Assembly: GCA_965112735.1 (NCBI GenBank)
Contig: OZ218952.1
Location: 5,394,001 to 5,458,000, forward strand
DNA: 64,000 nt
From: Phaeosaccion multiseriatum
Lineage: Eukaryota > Ochrophyta, other classes
Direction: 5' to 3'
Under the pieces are notes generated by a model. That model saw only the letters and a program-made list of their open reading frames with translations, was not told where the DNA came from and did not search any database. Positions 47,319 to 57,558 of the stretch are shown here, piece after piece (within the stretch, counting starts at the first letter, position 1; every line of letters begins with the position of its first letter). The position numbers were made by a program, and so were the translations under genes.

Positions 47319-49436
47319 TCAGCCGAGCAAGAGCCCGTCTGTGCGCGACTGCGACTGTCTGCTGCTGGTTTTGCTGCTGCTCTTGCCCTTGCTGCTGCTG
47401 GAAGCGCGAGAACCCCCCCCCCCACCACCATACCCGCTGCCGTACGGAGTCATGCTTTTCGCCCCCCTCGATCCTCCCTGAGAACGGCCGCCGCCCCCCC
47501 CCCCTCCACCCCTGCTTCTGCTTCTGCTGCTGCTGCTGCCAGCGCTAAGGAAGCCCCCAAAGGGTGTTGCTTGGCGGGGCAGGCCGGTGCTGAGCCTACT
47601 TAGGACTGCCTGCTTGGCGGGAGTCATCGCCCCTCCACCGGGCGTCCTCCCCCTACTACTTCTACTACTGCTACTGCTCGTTCCCCTGCTGTTAGTGCTA
47701 TTACCTCCACCACCGCCGCTCTTCTTCTTTGCGGTCTCTGCCTCCAGGCGATGTGCCAGCGCCTCTCTCCTCGGCTGCTGCTTGAGCTCAAAGCCCTGCC
47801 CATATGCCCCCATACCACCCCCCGGTCCACCCAAAGCACTCGCCATGAGAGCTGCGTCCAGCGCCTGCCCATATGCCTGCTGCTGCTGCCCGCCCCCCCC
47901 GCCCGCATCTCCTCCTTCTTCCCCTCCGAGCCTCAATGGCGTCCCGTCTACCTCCCCCCACGTCATCATAGGACTCTGCCCAGCGGCCCCCGGCTCGATG
48001 AGGGGCGTCATGGTAACCGGATGGTATTCTTTCTCCTCCTTCTTATTGCCCCTCCTCCTCCCCTCCTCGCCCTCGACACCGCCCACTCCTTCGAGGGCGT
48101 CGAGCTCCATGACCGAAGAGCGCGAGGAGTCCGGCCGCTCAAGCAAGGGAGACGGGGTCGGAGGAAGCCCCAAGGCCCGACGGGCGTGGTTGTTCTGGCC
48201 GTGCAAGAAGGCTCCGCTGAGGCGAGTGGAGCGGTGCTGAATCTGCTTCCTGTTCTTCTTGAGCAGCTCGCTGTGTGGGCCGCGACGAGACGCAGACGCC
48301 TCGCGCAAATCGAGCTCTCTCCCTCCTCCTCCCTCCTTGCCCCCTTCCCCCACCTCGTCCTTACCCTCGCCGCTGCAGGAAGGCTCGTCCGCCACTCTCC
48401 GCCGCTTCTTGGCCTTCCAGCCGATGCTGGGCGCCGCCTGCCCCTGCCCACCCTGCAGCCGCAACCGCTCCTTCTCCCCCTTCTCCTCCTCTGCATCACC
48501 ACCTTCAATCGTCAACTGTGACGCCCTCGCTGCAGCCGCTGCCGCTTCAGCAGGCTTGTCGATCCTGCACGTATCGTACGAGATCTCGCGCTCTGGCGGG
48601 AACATGAGTTGGTTGCGGGCACGGTACTTCCACGTGCCCAACTGGGTGGGCCGCTTGTCCCCCCTTTGCGCCTCCGTCTCGCACGCCTTGTCCATCACGG
48701 CCCTCCTCTCCCCCGTCATGACCTCCCCGTTCTTCATGATGTACAGCTGCGGCTTGCTCGAGTCCCCCCCCAGAGCGTCCAAAGCCCCCTCGTATGACCA
48801 CCAGTACTTGCGCCTCCGCTCGGCCTGGTCCTGCTCCAGGATCTGCTGGAAGCTCTCATTGTCCTCCGACGTGTGCGTGCGCTGAAACTCTGTCAGAGAC
48901 ATGCCGGTGGTGTCGAGCGTGGCTCCTCCCGCTCGGCCCTCGTCCTCTTCCTCTTCCTCCTCGTCCTCCTCCATCTCGCCCCCCACCGTCCCCGCTGGCC
49001 GCCACGGCGAAGGAGAACGCGCAGGCGTGGCCGAGGGTGCATCGAACCGCCTCTGGTCACTCCACAGTGCCTTGTGCTCCGCAGCCAAGGAGGCCTGTGT
49101 GTCTCGGTCCTCGATGGTCCCCATGCCCCGCGCCCGAAGCAACCATTTGACGTGCCTCTCCATCAACGGAAGCTCCGGGAAAAAGTCCCTCTCTATAATA
49201 TCCTCCAGCGCCTCCACGAAGCGCTCCTCCTCCAGCACCTGCTTGCGCCCCAGGCGAGAGCGATAGCCAGCCCCCGCTGGAGGCGCTGGCGGAGGCATCG
49301 TCTCAGGGTCCTTCACCTTCTTGGCGGGCAGCACGGTGAGTTTCGAGCCCCCAATCTCCATCCTACGCAGGGGGGAAGGCGTAGGAGCTGGTCGCCTCCC
49401 CCCCCCCCCCTCTTCGCTTCCTCGCAGGCGCTTCAT
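47319..49436 (-). CDS. ESS2: ESS2/DGCR14 (ES2) splicing-associated nuclear protein
   Basis: Single exon, 705 aa, from ATG 49434-49436 (MKRLRGSEE); the frame is open further upstream but without a plausible start. Family blocks appear in order: VLEEERFVEALEDIIERDFF, the HTSEDNESFQQIL block with RRKYWW, TWKYRARNQLMFPPE, the STRL block, SPMMTWGEVDGTPLRL, and MTPAKQAVLSRL. ESS2 is a spliceosome-associated nuclear protein. Human ESS2 is 476 aa. The extra length is low-complexity Glu and Gly stretches between conserved blocks and a Ser/Gly/Arg-rich C-tail (about 580-705). Two AYGQ pieces correspond to the dispersed CTGCCCATATGCC motif. It is intronless, unlike most neighbours, and diverges from ALG14. 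Confidence 0.93.
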   Translation of the reverse strand: MKRLRGSEEGGGGRRPAPTPSPLRRMEIGGSKLTVLPAKKVKDPETMPPPAPPAGAGYRSRLGRKQVLEEERFVEALEDIIERDFFPELPLMERHVKWLLRARGMGTIEDRDTQASLAAEHKALWSDQRRFDAPSATPARSPSPWRPAGTVGGEMEEDEEEEEEDEGRAGGATLDTTGMSLTEFQRTHTSEDNESFQQILEQDQAERRRKYWWSYEGALDALGGDSSKPQLYIMKNGEVMTGERRAVMDKACETEAQRGDKRPTQLGTWKYRARNQLMFPPEREISYDTCRIDKPAEAAAAAARASQLTIEGGDAEEEKGEKERLRLQGGQGQAAPSIGWKAKKRRRVADEPSCSGEGKDEVGEGGKEGGGGRELDLREASASRRGPHSELLKKNRKQIQHRSTRLSGAFLHGQNNHARRALGLPPTPSPLLERPDSSRSSVMELDALEGVGGVEGEEGRRRGNKKEEKEYHPVTMTPLIEPGAAGQSPMMTWGEVDGTPLRLGGEEGGDAGGGGGQQQQAYGQALDAALMASALGGPGGGMGAYGQGFELKQQPRREALAHRLEAETAKKKSGGGGGNSTNSRGTSSSSSRSSRGRTPGGGAMTPAKQAVLSRLSTGLPRQATPFGGFLSAGSSSSRSRSRGGGGGGGGRSQGGSRGAKSMTPYGSGYGGGGGGSRASSSSKGKSSSKTSSRQSQSRTDGLLLG

Positions 49437-49562
49437 AGGTAAAGTTAGTAAGTTTTTTTGGGGAAGGAAATCCAGTTTTAGTTTCAGCTCGACAGGCTTT
49501 GTTCCTTCTCTCCCTCTCTCCCTTCCTTCCTCAGGCGCGCTGCTCCGGCTGGGGGGGAGAGA
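49437..49562. promoter_or_regulatory. Divergent promoter ESS2 / ALG14
   Basis: 126 bases between the two ATGs. Contains a T run with GTTAGTAAGTTTTTTTGGGG near the ESS2 start and a pyrimidine-rich stretch (49500-49530) near the ALG14 start. No TATA box seen. Confidence 0.6.
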
Positions 49563-50628
49563 ATGGCCTTGGTGGGGGCGAGTCTGACAGTGAGCGAGTC
49601 GTTTCTTTGCGCAGCTCTCTTGGCTTGTGCAGGGGTGGCGCTCTGGGTGCTGCAGGTGCTGTGGACACTGCCCCTCTGGCGGCGGCGCAGAGGTGCATGG
49701 GACCCGCTCCAAGACTGTCGCAGGGGGGAAGGCAAGAGCAGCAAGCACGCCAACGTCAGAAGTATCATCGTCCTTGGCTCAGGTGAGATGTGCCCTTTCT
49801 TCTCCATCACGGAGGGCTGGCCTCACTAGTGCTGAGCCTCTTTCCTGTTTGTCGTGTGTGTCGGTTGCCGCAACGCCGCACAGGAGGGCACACATCCGAG
49901 ATGCTACGCCTCAGCAGTGCCTTGGACCCGAAGGTCTACACCTCCATCACCTACGTGGCGGCAGACACAGACCACACGAGCGTGCACCGCATCCCCCCGG
50001 AGCAGCTCAACAGCAAGTCTGGGCCATGCAGAGCGCGACTCGTGTCCATCCCTCGCAGCCGGGAAGTTGGTCAGTCGTGGTTGTCTACGGTGGGGTCCAC
50101 TCTCAAGGCGCTTGTCAAGAGCTTCACCCTCGTTGCGAGGTTCAGGCCCGACGTTATTCTTGTCAACGGTCCAGGTGCGTGTGTGTGTGAGGGAGACAGA
50201 GTTTAAGGCAACAGGAAGGCAAACGCGACCATCAATCAGTAGCGACTCCTTCTGGGCCTCCTGCTAAGCCCGACTCCCCTGAAGGCGCCTCTCTCTCTCT
50301 CTCCTGATGATGCCGTGTGCTCCCCCGTCTGCCGACCTCAAACCCACCATCCGCCCACCCACCCACCCACTCGCCGATGCTTGGTACTCATCCCACCCAC
50401 CCAGGCACGTGTGTCCCCATCTGTATGTGGGCTCTCCTCCTGCGCTCGCTGCCCCTGGTGCGGCGCTGGCGAGGAGTGGTGATTGTCTTCTGCGAGAGCT
50501 TCTGCCGAGTGGACTCCTTGTCTCTGACGGGCAGGCTGCTGTACCCCTTCGTGGACCGCTTCGTCGTGCACTGGCCGGAGTTGCTCCACAAGTACCCCAG
50601 GGCGGAGTATGTGGGCCCTCTCCTGTGA
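49563..50628 (+). CDS. ALG14: ALG14, UDP-GlcNAc transferase membrane-anchor subunit
   Basis: Three exons (49563-49782, 49884-50174, 50405-50628) give 244 aa, both introns phase 1. It has an N-terminal membrane helix (FLCAALLACAGVALWVLQVL), the GSGGHTSEML motif at 73-82 (split by intron 1), SREVGQSW, RPDVILVNGPGTCVPIC (split by intron 2), the VFCESFCRVDSLSLTGRLLY block and a C-terminal VGPLL. In other eukaryotes ALG14 anchors ALG13 to the cytosolic face of the ER, and the pair adds the second GlcNAc to the dolichol-linked oligosaccharide. Length is typical. The start follows the usual membrane-anchor layout. Confidence 0.95.
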
Positions 50629-51872
50629 TTGACTTATGAGCTGGCTACGGGGCTTGTTTGCTGTCGGCGGGCGGCACGAACAGAAGATACCTCAAATGCT
50701 GAGCAGGAGGAGGAAGATCAGATCTGCGATTGATGAAGAAGCACAGCGGAGCTACTCCCGTTTTTGGATAGGCCGATGCCTCTCTGCGGACATGGAGGTT
50801 GGGCAAGCCGTACTCCTGTCCTCTGGAGAGCCTGCCTGCCCGCCTGGTGAAGGAGCTTCGGGTGGGAGGGGAGGTGCGGATCTGGCCGAGGGGCTTAGGG
50901 TGGTGTTGTGTGGTACATAATCGTGCTCTTTGTGGACGGCCTCACACACACGACATCAGAATACCCGTCCCGCTGAGACCCCTTTATGTGACCTGAGGTC
51001 GACATGACCAGGCTGAGGAGGAGGAGGAGGAGGAGGAGGAGGAGGAGGAGGAGGAGGAGGAGGAGGAGAGGCCTCACCTACCATGAGGAGGACCGATGGC
51101 AAGGGGGAGTACGTACCGATCCCCTTGTCGATGCTGAGGACAGCGGAGGTTGGCTCAGCAGGGGGGCATTCTGATGGTGAGGTTCTTCGGAGGACTGTCC
51201 ACGCCCTCGAGGAGGAGGAGGAGGAGGAGGAGGAGGAGGAGGAGGAGGAGGAGGAGGAGGAGGAGGAGGAGGAGAGCGACAGCAGATCCCTCACGAGCCT
51301 CAGATCTGCGATGAGCACGGCCCACTGGTGAGCACAGCCGGCAAGCAAAGGGGGGCAGGGTGGCTTGCCACGCAGCATGTCCGTGTGCTTTGCGAAGCTC
51401 TTTCGCCCCCCCCCTACCAGGGCGAGGGCTGGCGCGGGAGGGCGAAGAGAGGGTCCGCTCGCTGGGCAACCCGCTGCTGGTGTGGCTAGAACGAGTGGAG
51501 CTCCCCCCTGCTGGCCAGAGCAGACCCTGGAACAACCTGGCTGCTGACAGAAGTGGGATGCTAGCCGGTGCCAACTGGCCGAGGGAACCCCAGCACCCTG
51601 TCAGCCTGAAGCTGCCTCCCTGCCTCCCCACCTACCCTCTGATGTCCAGAGGACATCAAGGAGCAGGAGCGATGCGGCGGGGGCAGAGGGTGCCATCTGA
51701 GGAGGAAAAGGAGGAGGGAACTCGGGCAGCCGATACCCCTCTGCACGGGGGGGTACAAGCAATGGTAGACGTGTCGCAAGGAGGAAACCGGGCCTCGCCT
51801 CAGCCCTTGACGACCCACAGCCCAAGGCCTCTTGCTCGCTGGCTCCTCCTCCTGCCCCGTACACACTTATGG
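50629..51872. other. Region with doubtful coding: GAGGAG tracts and a hypothetical frame
   Basis: Two GGA/GAG trinucleotide tracts (51016-51068 and 51210-51272). A frame from ATG 50636 codes 94 aa (MSWLRGLFAVGGRHEQ start) and another from ATG 51083 codes a Glu-run protein. A third frame open to 51875 reads sensibly from about 51430 (VRSLGNPLLVWLERVELPPA). They could be exons of one plus-strand gene, for example with an intron from the GTGAGCAC at about 51328 to CTACCAG at 51420, but no domain is recognised. Confidence 0.3.
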
Positions 51873-51972
51873 TAGACCCCTGACGTGACGCACTATCGCC
51901 CATTCTCGATAGCGGATAGCGGATCGGCTGGCGCCGGCGATAGCGGATAGCGGATAGTGCGTCAGGGGTCGA
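51873..51972. mobile_element. GATAGC palindromic element, compact 100-base copy
   Basis: GACCCCTGACGTGACGCACT, then ATCGCCCATTCTCGATAGCG on the left; CGGATAGTGCGTCAGGGGTC on the right; GGCTGGCGCCGGC in the middle. It is the minimal form of the family at 18566-19071, with one core unit. Confidence 0.8.
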
Positions 51973-52622
51973 ATAGTATGCGCACGTAGGCAGAGAAGAA
52001 ATATAAGGGGTGCTTGGGAGTTAGATGGAGTTCGGTGGAGCTGGCACATTCGAAAGCGGTGGGGAGAGACACGGCCCGTCGGAGTAGGCCGAGAGGTCGC
52101 ACAGTTTGGGGGGCTCACATTTTGGAATCCTCCTCGGGCAATACATTTTGGGCCCAAATCCCACGGAAATTCCCCTGTCCCCTTAAATTGGGGAGTGGCG
52201 AATCTAGTTCCCCTTTCGATCCTCTCCGCAGACGAAGCGCAATTGAAAGCAGGAAAGTCAGCAGGTTGCAGCAAACCTTTCACTTTGGTTCCACAGCAGC
52301 TCAGAGGCGGGGGCTTGATAGAAAGGAGGGCGAAAGGTGCGAGAACAGTCGACTCAGCCAAGGAGAGGCATAGAAGTGAAGCAGCCTGTAACCCGCCCTC
52401 GCTCGCAAGCGATCACACCATCGGCAGTTCAGCTGAAGAATTCCTCCTCCTCCTCCTAGTTTTCTCTGCGCTATGAGAGCAGCAGGCACCCAGAGCACCG
52501 ACTAGCCCTACTAGTAGAGGAGTAGCTACCTTCGGCCGGGTGCCACTGGTGGGGGTAAGCTGTCCGTGCGGGGCGGAACAACAAGAACAAAAGGAGCTGC
52601 CGCTTCGTCTTGAACGTGCAGG
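51973..52622. other. Intergenic / 5' region of the zinc-finger gene
   Basis: 650 bases without a supported gene. It contains a CCTCCTCCTCCTCC run (52443) and mostly unique, moderately GC-rich sequence, and would hold the zinc-finger gene promoter. Confidence 0.5.
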
Positions 52623-54516
52623 ATGGGAAGACAAGTGCGGCAAGTTAGGAGCAAAATCCGCAGGTAAGCAACGGGGGAGTGACCAGGGGGCTGTGACATA
52701 CAGGCTGTAGTACCGCCTTACAGACTCTTCTGCTTGGCCTGCCTGGCTACGGATGTGGTGCGTGGGCTGATTCCCTCGCCTTCCTCCTCCTGCCGCGCCC
52801 TGCCTCCCCTTTCGCTCTCCTCGTTGATTCAGAGAATATACAGATTCAGAGACGCAAGCGCGTGCCCGCCTCAGCCCCTCCTCGGGCTCCTCCTTGGGCT
52901 CCTCCTTCAGCGATCGACCCTTCTCCTGCAAGGCCGAGGACTGTGGTTGGAGCTTCCGCAGGCTGGCGGAGCTCACTCAGCACACGCGGGAGGTGCACGA
53001 CATCATCAGGCCCTTTCATTGCGATAAGCCCGGATGCGGCTACCGAGCGGCCCGGCGCTTTGATCTTACTAAGCACAAACAGGGGAAGAGGCACCAGCAA
53101 ACTACCAACAACCCGACGAGCTCGACCTCCACTTCTTCCTCGACCGACGTCCTCAAGTGCGCCAGAGCCCCTCGCAAGCGCCGTAAGAACCCGCCGCCCA
53201 AGAAGTCGATCTTCTCGCTACCCGCCAGCAGCACAAAGGCCGAGCGATCTTCCTCTTCCTTCTCCGTCGCCCCCTCCTCGTCTTCCTCTTCCTCCGCCTC
53301 CCGCCTCCCCTCCCACTCTCACCAACTGCGGAGGGTCCGTCCTGTTCGCACTACTGAATCCAGCCCTCCCCCCGTCTGTCGCCGGAGCACCAGCCCCACC
53401 CCCACGAGTCGAAGCAGCATGATCGTGGACACGAGTGGTACCGATGAGAGCGTGCGAAGGAACTCACTTTGGTCCGGCTTCAAAATGAGCCCAAGAAAAG
53501 GACCAAGAAAAGGGTCGGAGGTGGAGGAAGAGGGGGAGGAGGAGAAGGAGGATAATGAACAGGAGCAGGAGGAAGAGGTGACAGTTGTGGGGCAGGAGCC
53601 TCACCGCATGCCGCTGTTGTCGTTTGGACATGGTGAGCGCCTCAAGAGCAGCGCCCGTGTCAATCCCTGGCCTCTGCCTGGGCGGCAGCTGCAGCACCAG
53701 CGCTCCAACTGCCAGGAGCCTGTCGCTGTCAATGAGGTGGAGGAGGACTGCGGCAGATGGGGATGGCAGCGCGCGGCCAGTCAACCACTGGAAGAGGCGG
53801 ACCAATGGCTCATCGAACAGGAACAACGACCACAGGCCGGCAGCAGCAGCGGCAGCGGCAGCGGCAGTGGCAGTGGCACCGGCAGCGGCACCGGTTGTCA
53901 CTGGTCCCAGCAGCAGTTGCCGGAGGGGCCCTCCCCTGTTGTCCTCGCGCAGGAGACCTTCACCCTGCGGGGCCGGGGTCGGGGCGGCGCCGGGGCGGAG
54001 GCTGAAGTAGGCTCCATCAACCAAAAGTTTCCGGGTCGGCAGGTGTCTCCAGAGCGGGAGGGGGAGTCCGAGACCACCTTCTTGTACCGCGTCATTGGGG
54101 CCGTGTATGGCGCCGCGGAGGATGAGGAGGACGGCAGTGAAGGGACGAAGAGTGGCCACGACGAACAAGAGAAGGAGGAGGAGGCAGCTGGGCATGGACG
54201 AGGTGGATACGCAAACGGATATGGAAGTGGAGGCGCAGACGAGTATCGCACGAACGGCGGCGGGGCCTGCCATCCTCAGGAAAACCCGCTGCCGCTGTGG
54301 CGTCTGGCGGCGATGGACCTCGGCTCTCACTGCCGCGGGCAGCGGCGGTATGCGCTCTTCCCTGAGGAGGTGCTGGAGGCATTGGTAAGGGACGAGGGTG
54401 GTGTGCTTGCTTCCGTGCTCTCCTCCATATTGCAGGAGGGGGAGGACGAAGGGGATGGCAGTGGATGGGCCGGGTGGGACGGGGGCGGTAGCGCGCGGCT
54501 GGCAGTTGCCATGTAG
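52623..54516 (+). CDS. C2H2 zinc-finger protein with long disordered tail
   Basis: Two exons (52623-52663, 52833-54516) give 574 aa. The small first exon is proposed because the finger frame has no ATG. ATG 52623, with an in-frame stop upstream, runs MGRQVRQVRSKIRR to a GTAAGC donor, and the acceptor GATTCAG keeps phase 2. Two C2H2 fingers follow: Cys46-x4-Cys51-x12-His64-x4-His69 and Cys77-x4-Cys82-x12-His95-x5-His101, preceded by DRPFSC and RPFHC. Next is a basic patch (RAPRKRRKNPPPKK), a nuclear signal candidate. The rest is Ser-, Glu- and Gly-rich. Residues about 420-560 contain more ordered pieces. It probably binds nucleic acid; the target is unknown. A copy of the GATGGCAGTGGATGG motif is translated near the end. 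Confidence 0.78.
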
Positions 54517-55724
54517 TAGAAGGTCAGACAGCGGAGAGGAGGGCAGTCAGTCAGTGAGTGAGTGAGTGAGTGAGTGGCGGCCACGGGAGAGGTTGCTTTC
54601 TTTCTTTAGTGTTTAGTGAGACTATATTTTGAGTGTGCCTGCGATTTCCTCGGATTTTCGGAGGGGATGTGTGTATCATGCAAGGCCCACAACAGATGGA
54701 TTTCCGTAACGGCTGCCGTTACGTCTTTCGAGTGCTTTTTCGATACGATACGTTACGACTATATTTACTTTTTCTTTGTGTGTTTGCTTAGCTACGATCA
54801 ACGATATAGTATGATTGGTACGGTAGGGTGGTTGGTGTAAATAGGCCATGTGGACGTTGTCTTTGCAAACTTTTTTTGCAAAAAGTAACTTAGGAAGGGG
54901 GACAAAGCCAGCACCATCGGTATGGCAGTCAAAACCAAAGCTAAGTCTGGATGGTACAGTGGAAGGAGCACGAGGTTGACACACTTTTTTTATACGTTTA
55001 GTACAATGTACAGTAAAAGAGAGGATGAAAAGACCTACACGCCACCCACCTGCCTCCCCCCCTTCCGCCCGAAACAACGGTTTTGGCGAGTTTGAACATG
55101 CTTACCGTGTTTCCCTCGTTAAGACAAGTCGAATGCCGGCCTCGTTGGCTCCTACAACCCTCATCAAGTTCAGTTCAATAGGAGGAAGTCAAAAAATTGA
55201 AACTCGTGTTCCTTACGGAAGGGCCATGAAGGGTGTCTGGAAGCCCAGGTGGGCCCTCCCCCCTCCCCCCCCCATGGAAGTGCCTCTATCGCAGTAGCAA
55301 TGGGCAAGGGGAGTGCAATAAGACCCTCAGAGTCTTTGGTGAACGCAAGTCTGAATGTCTCCAGTTAACGCAAGTCGCACTGAATTATAGGCCCATCGCC
55401 GGGAGAAGAAAAGAGGAGCGAGCGAGCGGCGAGGAGCTGTCACTGGTCCCCATCACCCATCACCACAGCCCCCCGTGCAGTATGTCAATGGTCCTCACCA
55501 CACCCCCCCGTGCAGTACCCTGAGCACATGCCCCCTCCTCTCCCATCCACTGCCATCCTCTCCGCCTGCGTGGCATGCCCATTTTTTATGCGCTCCTCTG
55601 CCCCTGCCACATCGACTCCTGCCCCCCTTCTCTCTCTCTCCCTCCATCCCCTCCCGTCCCCTGCCTCCACCCCCCCCTCCTACCCCACCCACCCCCTCCC
55701 TCCCACTTCAGCACCACCTGCTCA
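54517..55724. other. Convergent intergenic region, no gene seen
   Basis: 1.2 kb between the zinc-finger stop and the RetSat-like stop. AT-richer than its surroundings (54600-55200), with GTGAGTGA (54555-54575), a 16-base palindrome TTTGCAAAAAAAGTTTGCAA-like piece near 54866-54890, and CT-rich sequence rising toward 55720. One reverse copy of the GATGGCAGTGGATGG motif (about 55541). No frame is convincing. Confidence 0.55.
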
Positions 55725-57327
55725 CTACCTCCTTCGACGAACGCCCTCCAGCTCCCTCACCAAATCCCTCTGTAGCAACAACACATCAAGCGTCGTGTAG
55801 CCCAGCACGGCATGTGCGCCCCACAGCCCCGCCGTAAGCTGCCCCTCCAGACCTTCCGTGGTCACGTCTTGCCCCGCCAAAAACAGTCCGGGGATGTGTG
55901 AGGGGTGCCTAAGACCGGGGCAGGCGAAGCGCGAGGGCGTGCTAGCAAGCCGGCAGCGGCCCTCCTCCTGCACCACGTGAAGTACCTCGTCCGTACCCTG
56001 TGGTGTGGTGTGGTGTGGGATGGCAGTGGATGGCAGTGGATGGGGTGTGGTGCAGTGTGGAGTGGTGTGGTGTGGTGTAGTGCAGGGAGCAAGTAAGAGA
56101 GAGAGAGAGACGGAGGGAAGGGGGGAGGGGGGGGGGGGGAGGGAGGGAGAGGGTGAGAGGAGAGAGAGAGTCAAGCCTCCAGCCTTCTCATCCGCCTACA
56201 GCACCCTTTACGGGAAGCCCACCCACCCGACTCAACTTGCTCCCTACCCTCTGGCCCACCCCACAAGCTACCCTACGGCTTTTGCCAGCCTGCCTGCCTG
56301 CCCATATGCCTGCAGCTTGTCTGCCCATAAGCCCGCCTGCCCGCCCATACGCCTGCCCATATCCGTTACGCCTGCTGATATCCTGCTGATATCCCCATAC
56401 CCGTGCCCTCACCTCCGTGTTCGGGAAGTGCTTCTTGAGCTTCTGCGTGAGCTCTGCGATGAGCTTGTCCCTCCCCTTGCGTGTGTCCTCCCACCCCAAA
56501 GGCCCCAGCACGTACTGCCTCTTGGGCGTGTCTCCTCCTCCTCCTCCTCCTGCTGCTGCTGCTGCTGCTGCTGGTGCTGCTGCTCCCCCTCCTCCTCCTC
56601 CTCCTCCTCCTGCTGCTGCTGCTGCTGCTGCCCCTTCCTTGCCCGCTTCCTTGCCGACTACAAGCTCTCCTTCGGGGTTGGGACCTCCCGGCAGCAGCAC
56701 GGGCTTGAGAGAATTCTTGCCGATCTCGCTTGTGATGACACACGTTGTACGCTTCTCCCACCAACGAGTCGGATCCTTCGTAGCATCATGAAGGAGGGGC
56801 AGGGGGAGAAGGAGGGAGAGGAGAAAGCGAGAAGGAGAGAGAGAAGAGTGCGAATCAGACCTTCCGCATTGCGTCACACATGCTCTGCTCTCTATGGCAC
56901 GACACACACACAAACACACGCATGGGCTGCTCCGTTCGCTCTTCACTGCGTATGTACATGTACCCATCCCAATATCCCCTACCCTCCCACGTACCCCCAC
57001 GTACCCACGCACCCACGCACGCACACACATACACGCACGCACGCACACACACACCTTGGATGTGCTTGTGCTAATCCTCCACCACTCGCTGTCCGGTCCT
57101 GCTCCGAAGTCGTCTGTGGACGCTGAGCAGTTGTCCCTTACGTGACTGATGTCACATGCTGTCATATCAAGGTCGTCGGTCCAGTTGCCTCTCAGCCCCA
57201 CGCACACGTGTATTCGGGGACGGGCCTGAGGGAGGAGGAGGAGGAGGAGGAGGAGGAGGAGGAGGAGGAGGCGTCAGATCAGTCGTAGGCATACGATGAA
57301 CACAGACACACAGATAGACAGATAGAC

Positions 57328-57418
<91 letters not shown>

Positions 57419-57464
57419 TAGACAGACAGATACACAGATACACAGATACACAGGCCAGCCAGCC

Positions 57465-57495
<31 letters not shown>

Positions 57496-57505
57496 TGGAC
57501 AGATG

Positions 57506-57558
<53 letters not shown>

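Noticed and set aside
54600-55300. Small frames in the AT-richer convergent region
   Set aside because: Short, no introns with good sites, no domain; treated as 3' flank.
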